From Dorea_A sp016295505 (GTDB taxonomy: Bacteria; Bacillota; Clostridia; Lachnospirales; Lachnospiraceae), in the NCBI RefSeq assembly GCF_039832105.1, contig NZ_JBDOHS010000002.1, positions 124,001 to 188,000 on the forward strand: a stretch of 64,000 bases of DNA, read 5' to 3'. Below, one piece after another: positions 9,076-16,808 of the stretch. The notes beneath the pieces are model-generated. The model made no database searches, had not been told where the DNA came from, and saw nothing but the letters and a program-made list of their open reading frames with translations. A program made the position numbers and the translations under genes. Position 1 is the stretch's first letter. Every line of letters begins with the position of its first letter.

Positions 9076-11058
9076 CTATTCCTTCTTGTAAAATCGTGTA
9101 CAATACCCATCAGCCCTCAACACTAATCCCTCAGCCCAGGGCGGTGTTCTTCCCATCTGTTCACAGATTGCATCAAGTGATACATCTTCCCTGCACTCAA
9201 TAATCAATTCATCATGCACATGAGCACAAATCATACAGTTAGATAATGTCTTCATAGCATAACAAAGAATATCCCTTGAAATAGCCTGAACGATATTCTC
9301 CACGAACTTCGGGCCATAGCTTTCAATACGCTCCCACTTCTTAGCACCGCCAACTCCTTCATAGGTAACCGACTCAAAATCAAATCTGTTCAATCCCATT
9401 CTCGGTTTCACATAGGCAAGCCTTCTTCCCGAAGGAAGCTGAATGAATAACATCCCACTCTGACAGAAAAACCTAATACCATTTACATCAGCTTGCTTTT
9501 TCTGCTTTACTGCAGTTTTAACCGCACGGTCAACATTCCACCAGAATTTCACGATATTAGGATTAGCAGTTCTCCATGAATCCACCAGTGGCTGCAGTTC
9601 CTCTTCTGCAAGCCCCATCTCAATAGCACCCATAGATTTCAATGCTCCAACTGAGCCGCCATAACCAAGTGCCAATTCCGCAATCTTGCCCTTCTGTCTT
9701 AAATGAGCATTCTGTCCATGCTTTTCCACCGGCACTCCAAACATAGCGGATGCTGATGCACAGTAAATATCTCCGTTATTAGCAAATACTTCTGTTCTCC
9801 ATGCTTCACCTGCAAGCCAGGATAAGACTCTTGCTTCAATCGCAGAGAAATCCGCCACTGCAAATTTATTGCCATCTCTTGCTACAAATGCAGTTCTGAT
9901 AAGTTCCGATAATACATTAGGAACCGAATCATATAACATGGAAAGCGCTTCATAATCCCCATTTCTTACAAGGGCTCTGGCCTGTTCCAGATCTTCCATA
10001 TGATTCTGTGGAAGATTCTGCAGCTGAATGATACGCCCCGCCCATCTTCCGGATCTGTTGGCACCATAAAACTGGAACATACCTCTGGCTCTTCCATCAG
10101 CACAAACCGCATTCTGCATTGCCTGGTATTTCTTCACGGATGATTTTGCCAGCTGCTGCCTAAGCTGCAGGGCATCCTTCACATCACCATCCACCGCATC
10201 CATAAGCTTTGCTACATCCTTTTTCCCAAGTGATTCAACTTCAATACCCTGATCAGAAAGCCAGACCTTCATCTGTGCTACACTATTGGGATTATCAAGA
10301 TCTGTAATTTCTCTCATCGCTACCCCGAGTTTTTCTTTTGATACCTCATCCAAAGAAATTGCATTCTCCACCATAGTCAGATCAAGCTGAATGCCTCTGT
10401 CATTTATCTCCTGATCAAGCCAGAACTCCTCCCATACAAAATCAGGCACCGGATATTTCACAAGCTTCTTCTGAATGGACTGCTCCACCTCAACATCCCT
10501 CTGATTATAAAACTTAAAAAGATTCCATTTTTCGATATCGTGTTCAGGAAGATTTCGTGTCCTGCCGCCATTACTCTTAGTAGGTTTGCAAGGCACACAG
10601 AAATATCTAATCAAATCCTTGCCTTCTTTCAGCTTCTGTTCTTCAAGACCAAGCACTGCTCCAACACCTGCCAGAGATAAAGGTAATCCCATAAAAGCAG
10701 ACCATATCATGGAACACTTCCATCCTCTCGGATTCAGATAGTTTCCTACTGTATCACCATCCGCACTGTAAGAATCAAAGTATTCAGGTCTATTTCTCCT
10801 GAGCCATTCTGACAGACATACTCTCTCAAAATTACTGTTGAATGCCCACTTGGTTATTTTTTCATCGGCAAGAGCCGCCAATACATCTTCTGGTATTTCT
10901 TCCCCTGCTGCCAGATCCACCACAACAACCTCACCGCCATCAACCGCATATCCAAACAGCAGGATGTCAAAGTCAGGTGCTTCCATGTATTTGTACACAC
11001 CGCACTTACCAAGGTCATTGCTAGAAAAAGTTTCAATATCAATACTGATAGAATTCAT
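9076..11058 (-). CDS. Family A DNA polymerase (phage type, with 3'-5' exonuclease domain)
   Basis: From the ATG at 11056-11058, preceded by GGAGG, the protein is 660 aa. The N-terminal exonuclease domain opens with SIDIETFSS (DxE metal site). The polymerase domain shows GRWAGRIIQLQNLP, the motif A region FAVADFSAIEARVLSWLAGE, motif B with KIAELALGYGG and motif C with HVHDELIIE. This shorter polymerase I type is standard in Clostridia phages and replicates phage DNA. An upstream in-frame ATG at 11091 exists but has no ribosome site. It is followed by the divergently regulated ATPase-protease cassette, which may have been inserted next to it. Confidence 0.93.
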   Translation of the reverse strand: MNSISIDIETFSSNDLGKCGVYKYMEAPDFDILLFGYAVDGGEVVVVDLAAGEEIPEDVLAALADEKITKWAFNSNFERVCLSEWLRRNRPEYFDSYSADGDTVGNYLNPRGWKCSMIWSAFMGLPLSLAGVGAVLGLEEQKLKEGKDLIRYFCVPCKPTKSNGGRTRNLPEHDIEKWNLFKFYNQRDVEVEQSIQKKLVKYPVPDFVWEEFWLDQEINDRGIQLDLTMVENAISLDEVSKEKLGVAMREITDLDNPNSVAQMKVWLSDQGIEVESLGKKDVAKLMDAVDGDVKDALQLRQQLAKSSVKKYQAMQNAVCADGRARGMFQFYGANRSGRWAGRIIQLQNLPQNHMEDLEQARALVRNGDYEALSMLYDSVPNVLSELIRTAFVARDGNKFAVADFSAIEARVLSWLAGEAWRTEVFANNGDIYCASASAMFGVPVEKHGQNAHLRQKGKIAELALGYGGSVGALKSMGAIEMGLAEEELQPLVDSWRTANPNIVKFWWNVDRAVKTAVKQKKQADVNGIRFFCQSGMLFIQLPSGRRLAYVKPRMGLNRFDFESVTYEGVGGAKKWERIESYGPKFVENIVQAISRDILCYAMKTLSNCMICAHVHDELIIECREDVSLDAICEQMGRTPPWAEGLVLRADGYCTRFYKKE

Positions 11059-11116
11059 AAATCCTCCAATCCAAGAACGGACACCAGCCATAAGCCGATG
11101 CCCGCCCTCTTAAATC

Positions 11117-11326
11117 TTATTTACCCTGAAGCTTCTCAACTTCTCTTTTGAGATCAGCAACCTCTCGCTTAAGGTCACTGTAATCATACCAGGCAACCTT
11201 CTCGGTCTTTTCTTTCTTATGTTCTTTGATTCGATCAACAATCAGACATACTAGCGATGCCATACATAAAGTACAAAAAAGTGCCAGTAAGATTACTACT
11301 TCAACATTTGCAATTAATTCACACAT
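11117..11326 (-). CDS. Small single-pass membrane protein with coiled coil
   Basis: The 69-aa product has one hydrophobic segment at about residues 8-30 (VVILLALFCTLCMASLVCLI) followed by a charged tail. The tail ends in a heptad-like repeat, DLKREVADLKREVEKLQ. A GGAAAGGA site precedes the ATG. It lies between the polymerase and the DUF2815 gene in the replication operon. I do not recognise the family. Phage small membrane proteins in this position can anchor replication or affect the host membrane, but nothing here shows which. Confidence 0.7.
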   Translation of the reverse strand: MCELIANVEVVILLALFCTLCMASLVCLIVDRIKEHKKEKTEKVAWYDYSDLKREVADLKREVEKLQGK

Positions 11327-11392
11327 AATATTTCCTTTCCGGACGGTGACCTATGCCACCGCCCTTACACACTTATTGTCAGTTATTACTTC

Positions 11393-11956
11393 TTATGAAA
11401 GAAAATCGTCCTCTTCCTCAGTATCAAAATCATCCTCTGCTCTGGACTTGCCGCCAAGAGGCTCACCGTCCTTAATCTTCTGGAGATTGTTAAGACCACA
11501 TGCAATACCCTTGTTGCCATTGCTGTTAAAAGCGTAGAAATTGATACTTGCTCTTCCATACACGCCACTGTAAACCTCGCTGTGGTCTAAGATAGGCTGA
11601 CGGTCAGCGTCCACGATTCCCGGAGCGGTACCGCTGTTTGCGTTGATGAAATATGAATCAGCATAAGCCTCATCATCAGGTCTCTCTGCATCACCATCAC
11701 GAAGCGGTGTCTTTAGAACTGACAGTGCAGGCACGGACTTTCCGTTACCCTTTAGCTTGCCCTGTCCTTCATCATAAGCCGCCTGAATAGCTGCCTGGAT
11801 CTTCTCGATTGTCTTTGTATCAGACTTAGGAATAATGAGAGATACGGAATACTTAGGTGCCCCGCCGTTGATAGACTTAGGCTCCCATGCATTAACATAG
11901 CTCCATCTTGTATTTACTCCTGTGATTACCTTTGTTGGATTAATAAACTTAGCCAT
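11393..11956 (-). CDS. DUF2815 protein (probable phage single-stranded DNA-binding protein)
   Basis: The 187-aa protein begins MAKFINPTKVITGVNTRWSY and includes YSVSLIIPKSDTKTIEKI and INFYAFNSNGNKGIACGLNN, the layout of DUF2815. Members sit next to DUF2800 and polymerase genes in Firmicute phages. They are thought to be OB-fold single-stranded DNA-binding proteins. The acidic C-terminus (DDFDTEEEDDFLS) resembles the acidic tail that SSB proteins use to recruit partners, which supports that role. It directly follows the DUF2800 gene with a 14-bp gap. Confidence 0.88.
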   Translation of the reverse strand: MAKFINPTKVITGVNTRWSYVNAWEPKSINGGAPKYSVSLIIPKSDTKTIEKIQAAIQAAYDEGQGKLKGNGKSVPALSVLKTPLRDGDAERPDDEAYADSYFINANSGTAPGIVDADRQPILDHSEVYSGVYGRASINFYAFNSNGNKGIACGLNNLQKIKDGEPLGGKSRAEDDFDTEEEDDFLS

Positions 11957-11970
11957 TGTGAATTTCCTCC

Positions 11971-13092
11971 TTAATTTTCACTAAAATCTTCATATGCTGT
12001 ATTGATTGCCGGTCTTTTATCAGATTCCGGCACAAGTGCAGGCTTGCCCTGAGGCTTCGTAATATATTTGCCAAGCACTTCTTCAAACTTCTTCTTACCC
12101 ATAAGGGCAGTCATTGCGGTGATGCCAAGCAGCTTCTTCTCATAAGGATCAAATCCTGCATCCTTTGCTGCAAAAGCAACTGCATCATCATCGGTGTACT
12201 TCCTGTTTGCTCTGCCTTCCACGACCTTAAATCCGTCATAGTGAGTACCAGATAAAGCCTGCTGAAGTGCATATTCCTTGATGTCCGCAGCCCATGAAAT
12301 CAGACTGTCAATCTTAGGAAGGATAGCTGCAACCTCTGTTTCTTCCAGAGTAGGCGGCATCTCGAAATCATACTGTGCAAGTTCCAGATTATATTCAGCA
12401 CGCTTACGGCATGTTGCTTTCACCTTGCAAAACTGACAATGATCTCCAGCCTTGAAATCTCCCTTACCTTCATAGGCAAGTTCAGCTGTAGGCTTTAATA
12501 CCCCATCCGCCCAGGAAAGCAGTTCCTCTTTTGTGATATTGCAGGTGCTGACATTCTCACGTCTTGGCTGGAATATGGTCATCTGAATGGAATTGATATC
12601 ATAGATACCGTCAAACAGTTCCAGAGCACCTAACGCATAGCACATCATCTGTGGATTCTTTTCAGCTGATACCAGCACGCCAAGACCATGCTTGTAATCA
12701 ATAATCTGAAGTACATCATCAGCAACTATCACACAGTCACCGGTACCAAACCCATTCTCAACCCATCTGGAGAAATCAAGCCTCTGCTCTATCAAAATCT
12801 GCGGATCCAGACAGTGCTTCTTTGCTTCCTCAATCTGTTCCATTACGAAACTACAGTAGCTTTCAGCACAGTCCTGCATCTCCTGGTCATAATAGGTAAG
12901 GTTATCTGTCGGATCAGCTACATCCCTGCCCAGTTCCTTTTCGACCAGATAGGCACACAGTTCATGACAGTCCGTACCTTGTTGTGCATAGGGACTTGCT
13001 CTTTCATCCTGCTCTGAACACAACTTCGCTGAAGGCGGGCATTCCAGCCATCTGTGAGAGGCCGATGCCGATAAAAAAGCATGTTTAGCCAT
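11971..13092 (-). CDS. DUF2800 protein (Cas4/RecB-like PD-(D/E)XK nuclease)
   Basis: The 373-aa protein starts with AKHAFLSASASHRWLECPPSA, the usual DUF2800 opening. VIVADDVLQIIDYKHGLGV supplies the D...DxK nuclease motif. CQFCKVKATCRKRA, together with the N-terminal Cys in LECPPS, resembles the iron-sulfur cluster cysteines of Cas4/AddB-like nucleases. It would process DNA ends for phage recombination together with the DUF2815 protein. The start codon shares its A with the upstream stop codon (TAATG), so the two genes are translationally coupled. Nuclease fold assignment is strong; biochemical detail is inferred. Confidence 0.9.
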   Translation of the reverse strand: MAKHAFLSASASHRWLECPPSAKLCSEQDERASPYAQQGTDCHELCAYLVEKELGRDVADPTDNLTYYDQEMQDCAESYCSFVMEQIEEAKKHCLDPQILIEQRLDFSRWVENGFGTGDCVIVADDVLQIIDYKHGLGVLVSAEKNPQMMCYALGALELFDGIYDINSIQMTIFQPRRENVSTCNITKEELLSWADGVLKPTAELAYEGKGDFKAGDHCQFCKVKATCRKRAEYNLELAQYDFEMPPTLEETEVAAILPKIDSLISWAADIKEYALQQALSGTHYDGFKVVEGRANRKYTDDDAVAFAAKDAGFDPYEKKLLGITAMTALMGKKKFEEVLGKYITKPQGKPALVPESDKRPAINTAYEDFSEN

Positions 13093-13499
13093 TATTCAAG
13101 TACCTCCGCCTCAGCAACGATTGCCGCATACTCAGAAGGATCAATCTCCGAAAGCTTCTCTGCACCGTGACTCACCAGAATCTTCTTAATATCAGCCGTA
13201 TGACCGGCTCTGGATTTTTCGGCCAGGATGGTTCTTACCTCTGTAAAGGTATATTCCTTGGCCGCTTCCTTTACCGGTTCTGCCTTTGCTTCTATCTGCT
13301 TTGGAGCCGACTTCTTAGCTTTAGCTTCGATTGCAGTTTTATCAGTATCCGTCTGGAATTCAGATATAATCTCCACAATCACCTTTGAAATAACCGACAC
13401 CTTCTCGGAAATGCTGATCAGATTCTCAGAGATTCCAATCAGGTTCTCACTGCAGGTACCTACACCTTCAATGATTTTTGAAATGTTTACCTTTGACAT
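13092..13499 (-). CDS. Hypothetical phage protein, alanine/lysine-rich middle
   Basis: From the ATG at 13497-13499 the product is 135 aa. The first 50 residues contain a repeating pattern of isoleucine-rich units (ENLIGISENLISISEKVSVI) that looks like a coiled coil. Residues 65-95 are rich in Ala, Lys and Glu, and the C-terminal part (FTEVRTILAEKSRAGHTADI) resembles the rRNA/phage hypothetical domain found next to DUF2800 genes. No function is assigned. The listed start at a GTG nine bases upstream lies too close to the ribosome site, so the ATG is preferred. Confidence 0.7.
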   Translation of the reverse strand: MSKVNISKIIEGVGTCSENLIGISENLISISEKVSVISKVIVEIISEFQTDTDKTAIEAKAKKSAPKQIEAKAEPVKEAAKEYTFTEVRTILAEKSRAGHTADIKKILVSHGAEKLSEIDPSEYAAIVAEAEVLE

Positions 13500-13702
13500 T
13501 CTGCACACTCTCCTTTCTTCACTTCATGGATGTCCACCGATTCCACTGTCTGACCGGGTGCTAACAGATACACCTGAGTGAAATCTCCGAATAAGAACTT
13601 GATAAGTCTTGTTGGAAGCTTCACATTTGCACCCTTAAGCACATTTGCGGTCTTACCCTGTGGATCAGAAACGTTGATGACTATCTTGTGTTTAATTGCC
13701 AT
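13487..13702 (-). CDS. Small conserved phage protein with C-terminal CxxC
   Basis: The 71-aa product begins MAIKHKIVINVSDPQG and ends GECAECQR. A GAGGT site precedes the ATG. The middle segment TRLIKFLFGDFTQVYLLAPGQTVESVDIHE is compact and beta-rich in appearance. The final CAEC could bind metal together with a partner, but one CxxC is not enough to claim it. It overlaps the next gene by 13 bp, consistent with one early operon. I do not recognise a named function. Confidence 0.65.
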   Translation of the reverse strand: MAIKHKIVINVSDPQGKTANVLKGANVKLPTRLIKFLFGDFTQVYLLAPGQTVESVDIHEVKKGECAECQR

Positions 13703-13745
13703 CGCTTCTTACCTCGCTTTCTGTAGGAACTTGTCTTCCTTACAT

Positions 13746-13784
13746 GTCACAGGCAAAAAAAATCTGGGAGTTTTTAACCTCCCA
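13746..13784 (-). terminator. Terminator-like hairpin, copy 2 of a duplicated 39-bp element
   Basis: This block repeats the one at 5447-5485 almost exactly: GGGAGG stem, A-rich loop, CTCCC, then a T run on the minus strand. It follows the sigma-like gene and precedes the 71-aa gene, again about 45 bp before a ribosome site. It would stop or attenuate transcription entering the replication operon. Confidence 0.7.
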
Positions 13785-13799
13785 GCAAAATATTTCAAT

Positions 13800-14369
13800 C
13801 TATTTTTTGACACCAGCTTTGATAAGAGCGATTACCTTATTGCAAATCTGCTTCACATTGGCAGGTGAGCATTCCATAATCTTGGCTGCATCCGTGAAGC
13901 TGTACTCTGCCAGAAGCACCAACTGATACACTTGCTTCTGTCTGTCCGTCATGGTTGATACCACATCCCTTAATCTCTGGATTTCAGGTGATACCTCTTC
14001 TTCATAAAATGGATCATAAGAAGCACCTGCAAGTACATGGCTCTTATCCACCTCTTCATCGTCCTCGCTAGCGATATAATTTAATGAAAGATTCCAGTTC
14101 ATGGTGTACTTCTCTCCGGGATGAGCCTCTTCCCACTCTTTCTTAGCCGCCTTCTGCTCTGCAGTCATAGGCGGATGTCCATTCTTTACGTTGAGATAAA
14201 CCTCATGATCATCCATAGCATGGAGTGACTTGATCATTACCTCTGTAATTCCATCCTCTCCAGGCTTGATTACGTTATAGGCGGTTCTGTAACCACCTCG
14301 TCCGTCCTCAACCTGTACAGGATAACGGTACACACCTCTGTCTGACTGCTTTGTTTTCTTGACTCTCAT
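13800..14369 (-). CDS. Sigma-70 region 4-like protein of phage regulatory type
   Basis: From the ATG at 14367-14369, with AAGGAGG 6 bp upstream, the product is 189 aa. The last 65 residues read as a sigma region 4 or LuxR-like helix-turn-helix: VVSTMTDRQKQVYQLVLLAE, SFTDAAKIMECSPANVKQIC. The N-terminal part has a short basic start and a stretch resembling phage hypothetical proteins. Regions 1-3 of sigma factors are missing, so it is probably a phage transcriptional activator or late-gene regulator rather than a full sigma factor. The upstream ATG at 14450 has no ribosome site. Confidence 0.75.
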   Translation of the reverse strand: MRVKKTKQSDRGVYRYPVQVEDGRGGYRTAYNVIKPGEDGITEVMIKSLHAMDDHEVYLNVKNGHPPMTAEQKAAKKEWEEAHPGEKYTMNWNLSLNYIASEDDEEVDKSHVLAGASYDPFYEEEVSPEIQRLRDVVSTMTDRQKQVYQLVLLAEYSFTDAAKIMECSPANVKQICNKVIALIKAGVKK

Positions 14370-14478
14370 AATTGCCTCCTTAGCTGACCTGGAGGCAGTG
14401 AGAGCAAGATACCCGGTATAAAATCTGGACCCGAAGTACCCAGTGACCAAACAAAAATGCGCAGGAAAACAAGGGTAC

Positions 14479-14637
14479 CTACATTCCGCTTTCAGCAGTT
14501 GTCTTTATCACAACTGTTGTCTGCGTTATGTCGTATCCTGCCTCACTGCGCACATGTGGCCGATATGAATTTTTATTTTGAATATCCTCTTGGATACCCA
14601 TCAGAGCCTGCATCCGAAGATGTAAGTTCTGATCCAT
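14479..14637 (-). CDS. Candidate 52-aa small ORF
   Basis: A 52-codon minus-strand frame opens with MDQNLHLRMQALMGIQED and ends TTAESGM. A GAGGG motif lies 11 bp upstream, a little far for a ribosome site. It occupies most of an otherwise empty 400-bp stretch between the sigma-like gene and a terminator, on the same strand as its neighbours. It matches no family I know and could be chance. Confidence 0.4.
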   Translation of the reverse strand: MDQNLHLRMQALMGIQEDIQNKNSYRPHVRSEAGYDITQTTVVIKTTAESGM

Positions 14638-14723
14638 AACCAATTCATCCCTCTTTCCTAAGCGGGATTATCACGAAGTTTTCCGGTGAAAAGAAAACAA
14701 TATTTCAAACTCCGAAAAACAAC

Positions 14724-14772
14724 AAAAAGGCCTGACAAAGATTAGAGTTTTACCTCTAAACTTCGTCAGGCC
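14724..14772 (-). terminator. Rho-independent terminator after the zinc-ribbon gene
   Basis: On the minus strand arms GGCCTGACGAAG and CTTTGTCAGGCC enclose a smaller TTTAGAG/CTCTAAT stem, followed by TTTTTGTTGTTTTT. It ends the SOS-box-driven transcript described upstream. Confidence 0.85.
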
Positions 14773-14789
14773 TTGGTCGCTATAGTTGC

Positions 14790-14957
14790 CTATGCGCCGA
14801 TTCGCTCAGTACGAACTTTTTTCTGGTGAAAGCTGACTGCGACAACCGCCTTGCAGATAGGGCACTTAATCTTAATAATGCCTTCTACTGCAGCTGGGTC
14901 TGCGTCAAACAATCTTTTATTTTTACAACACGGACAAGCCACATGCACTTCCTGCAT
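14790..14957 (-). CDS. Small zinc-ribbon protein (Com-like)
   Basis: This 55-aa frame begins MQEVHVACPCCKNKRLF and contains a second knuckle, IKCPICKAVV, so four cysteines (CPCC and CPIC) about 21 residues apart can bind one zinc ion. The layout is like the Mu Com family of small zinc-finger regulators, although I cannot confirm homology. An AGGAGG site lies 10 bp upstream. It is transcribed from a consensus promoter with an embedded LexA-type box and preceded by a possible leader peptide, so it may be induced by DNA damage. Nucleic-acid binding is likely; a specific target is not known. Confidence 0.72.
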   Translation of the reverse strand: MQEVHVACPCCKNKRLFDADPAAVEGIIKIKCPICKAVVAVSFHQKKVRTERIGA

Positions 14958-14985
14958 TCATTTTTCGCCTCCTGTAAGAGGCCAG

Positions 14986-15024
14986 TCAAAAGGGATTGTC
15001 AAACTGACCGTTGATATTATACAT
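14986..15024 (-). CDS. Candidate 12-aa leader peptide overlapping a hairpin
   Basis: A short frame MYNINGQFDNPF has AAAGGA 8 bp upstream of its ATG. Its 3' half overlaps an inverted repeat with GGTCAGT (15003-15009) and ACTGGCC (14981-14987) as arms, located just before the ribosome site of the zinc-ribbon gene. This is the form of a translational attenuation leader, but the evidence is only positional. Confidence 0.35.
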   Translation of the reverse strand: MYNINGQFDNPF

Positions 15025-15077
15025 CAATGATTCCTTTGCACTGTTCCGTAGCTTAGACCTAATGTAGCGATGCAATT

Positions 15078-15106
15078 ATTATATCGAACATTTGTTCTGT
15101 TGTCAA
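15078..15106 (-). promoter_or_regulatory. Consensus promoter with LexA-type SOS box
   Basis: A perfect TTGACA (15101-15106) and TATAAT (15078-15083) on the minus strand are separated by 17 bp. The spacer contains CGAACATTTGTTCT (15085-15098, plus strand), which matches the GAAC-N4-GTTC SOS box of Bacillus-type LexA. Repression by LexA and induction by DNA damage are therefore likely. Confidence 0.78.
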
Positions 15107-15219
15107 TTTATTTCGATTGTATCCGAAAAGTCCTGACGAAACTATTCTGTTGTTGTTCCCCAGAGGGAACAGGCAGGTTGATCAGTAAAGATCCGTCGCT
15201 GCCTTTTGTTTGGAAAGTA

Positions 15220-15354
15220 TTATTTCTTCTTTCCGGTCTTGGTCTGTGCCAGAGCTGAGCCAGCTACCGATTTTGCCTTGCTACCATATCTTCCATCTCT
15301 AAGAATCTGAGATGCCTTTATAGCAACTGACTTTGAAGTCTGCTTCCTGTTCAT
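15220..15354 (-). CDS. Conserved 44-aa basic phage protein of unknown function
   Basis: From the ATG at 15352-15354, with AAAGGTGG 6 bp upstream, the product is 44 aa, very basic and serine/alanine-rich. It contains KSVAIKASQILRDGRYGSKA and SVAGSALAQT. Similar short proteins with an ASxxLRDGR and AKSVAGSALSQ pattern are familiar from other phages and plasmids, but I know no function. A longer reading from 15426 lacks a ribosome site and would begin inside a 15-bp palindrome. The 3' flank 15121-15219 contains small inverted repeats (GTTCCC...GGGAAC) but no gene. Confidence 0.68.
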   Translation of the reverse strand: MNRKQTSKSVAIKASQILRDGRYGSKAKSVAGSALAQTKTGKKK

Positions 15355-15415
15355 GTTTTCACCACCTTTCTTTTGGTTGATATAACCTTTATAGCACGAT
15401 ATTTTTTTCAAAAAT

Positions 15416-15430
15416 GGACACGCCATGTCC
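15416..15430. promoter_or_regulatory. 15-bp palindrome GGACAcgccaTGTCC, candidate operator copy 1
   Basis: The site fits GGACAYGNCRTGTCC and has a second copy at 16809-16823. It lies about 60 bp upstream of the 44-aa gene start, where a regulator could act on that promoter. Two near-identical palindromes 1.4 kb apart suggest one DNA-binding protein, perhaps the XRE regulator encoded between them. Confidence 0.5.
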
Positions 15431-15454
15431 TCTTAACTCTGCCCATAAAAGCAC

Positions 15455-15502
15455 AAAAAAGGAGCTATCCATAACGACCTAAAGATCACTATAGATAGCT
15501 CC
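15455..15502 (-). terminator. Rho-independent terminator after the XRE regulator operon
   Basis: Minus-strand arms GGAGCTATCTAT and ATGGATAGCTCC are followed by TTTTTTG. It closes the two-gene transcript of the XRE regulator and the 60-aa protein. Confidence 0.87.
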
Positions 15503-15546
15503 ACTGTCTGCTCCTCGATTGGTTACGGGGCAATTTGCAGTAACTT

Positions 15547-15729
15547 CTACTTATTAGCTGCTTTTGCAGCCTCAACCTGGTACACTACATCCTCCCATGG
15601 TATTTTTTCATATTTGTTTTTATCTCTTTTCTGCTCAAGATAAACCTTATTATCCTCGATTATCACATCACAGAACCGTGGTGGTGTCGGCTTATCGATA
15701 TGAAGATTCCTGATAGGTTTTTTAATCAC
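15547..15729 (-). CDS. Hypothetical 60-aa protein in XRE regulator operon
   Basis: The product begins MIKKPIRNLHIDKPTPPRF and contains VIIEDNKVYLEQKRDKN. Its start codon overlaps the stop of the XRE gene (ATGA overlap), which indicates translational coupling. It is small, basic and has no recognised domain. By position it could be a partner or modulator of the XRE regulator; nothing in the sequence tests this. Confidence 0.65.
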   Translation of the reverse strand: MIKKPIRNLHIDKPTPPRFCDVIIEDNKVYLEQKRDKNKYEKIPWEDVVYQVEAAKAANK

Positions 15730-16682
15730 TCTGGTCTACCCCCCTCCACATACTGAGAAATAAATTGATGCATCTTCGGTGTAAGCTTTGCATCAAATTC
15801 TGACTGTTCAATCAAATCATACAAAATATCTGCTTTCTCTTTCAATGTTCCAAACGGATCATCTGAAGTATAGAATACCTTTTCCCAGGAAACAGTTCCT
15901 TCCACTTCCCAAATCAGAATAAAATCGTATCCTATAAGATTATCAGAATCTGCTGACTTATATGGAATAATAGCAAGATCCTTAATCTTATCGAAGCACT
16001 CCAAATACACTATATCCTTATGCAGAATCCACTTCACTTCTGAGTTTAGATGCTCAAACGGATGATATACTGCGGTTTCATCCGCCTCTTCATGTACAAG
16101 GCCTATGGTTTTGTACCTTTCGTTCAGCACTGTCATCACACCACCATCATAGTTCCAAGAAAAATAATTATCCTTAGTGTCCATATACAAACGGTCTAAA
16201 AACTTTTCCAAAAGGTCTGTATTGCTATGTGATACCCACATTTCTTTCTCTGTCAATGTTCTGATATCGGTATCAAACATTCTTGCTATTTTCCAGACAA
16301 TATCGATACTGATTTTCTTTTTAGCCTTTTCCCCCAGAGTACGCGAAATGTATCCTGAGCTGATACCCAAAGCATTTTCCAAATCACCGACTCTCATGCC
16401 CGCCTTCTTTGCCAGAAACACAATATTATTTGCAAGTATCGTATTATCAAACTCTCCAAGGCGTTCACAATACTCTGTAATATAATCCTCTTGCTCCTGC
16501 AAAAGGTTCTCATATCCACTGGAGTCTTCATCGTGCATTAATCCGCTTATATGTGTTTCAAGAGCAACTTTAACTTCTAAAGCTTTAACTAATTCTTCTA
16601 CTGTAACTGGTTCTACAAGTTCATACTCTGTTCCGTATAAATCAAACTTGCCTCCCATATATTCATCAAACTGTCTAGACAT
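15726..16682 (-). CDS. XRE-family transcriptional regulator with large C-terminal domain
   Basis: From the ATG at 16680-16682, with AAAGGAGG 8 bp upstream, the protein is 318 aa. A helix-turn-helix lies at about residues 90-150: NIVFLAKKAGMRVGDLENAL followed by GISSGYISRTLGEKAKKKIS and VWKIARMFDTDI. The C-terminal 170 residues are unrecognised. A perfect promoter and four GTACC boxes overlap its start, suggesting autoregulation. It lies just downstream of an ImmA/IrrE gene, and in ICEBs1-type switches such a protease cleaves an XRE repressor, so this protein is a reasonable candidate for the element's repressor. That last step is inference. Confidence 0.82.
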   Translation of the reverse strand: MSRQFDEYMGGKFDLYGTEYELVEPVTVEELVKALEVKVALETHISGLMHDEDSSGYENLLQEQEDYITEYCERLGEFDNTILANNIVFLAKKAGMRVGDLENALGISSGYISRTLGEKAKKKISIDIVWKIARMFDTDIRTLTEKEMWVSHSNTDLLEKFLDRLYMDTKDNYFSWNYDGGVMTVLNERYKTIGLVHEEADETAVYHPFEHLNSEVKWILHKDIVYLECFDKIKDLAIIPYKSADSDNLIGYDFILIWEVEGTVSWEKVFYTSDDPFGTLKEKADILYDLIEQSEFDAKLTPKMHQFISQYVEGGRPE

Positions 16683-16694
16683 ACTACCGCCTCC

Positions 16695-16763
16695 TTTGTA
16701 CCAAATAATATCATTTGAACCATTAAATGTCAACGGTACAAATATTATTTCCATTGGTACAAT
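16695..16763 (-). promoter_or_regulatory. Promoter of the XRE gene with four GTACC-type operator boxes
   Basis: On the minus strand TTGACA (16728-16733) and TATTAT (16705-16710) are 17 bp apart. Boxes of the form TTTGTACCAAT lie at 16695-16706, 16714-16724 (one-base variant GAACC), 16735-16743 and 16753-16763, the last two inverted. They cover both the -10 and the region upstream of the -35, the pattern expected for an autoregulated repressor. Confidence 0.75.
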
Positions 16764-16775
16764 ATATGTGGGGGT

Positions 16776-16802
16776 AAAAAAAACAGACCTTGTGAGCCTG
16801 TT
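16776..16802 (-). terminator. Terminator after the restriction-modification operon
   Basis: Minus-strand arms AACAGGCT and GGTCTGTT are followed by TTTTTTTTACC. It lies 41 bp after the ImmA/IrrE stop codon, so it would close the long operon that begins near 25.9 kb. Confidence 0.7.
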
Positions 16803-16808
16803 TTTAGC

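Noticed and set aside
15220..15426. 68-codon reading of the 44-aa gene from 15426
   Set aside because: No ribosome site there, and the start would sit within the 15-bp palindrome; ATG at 15354 has AAAGGTGG.
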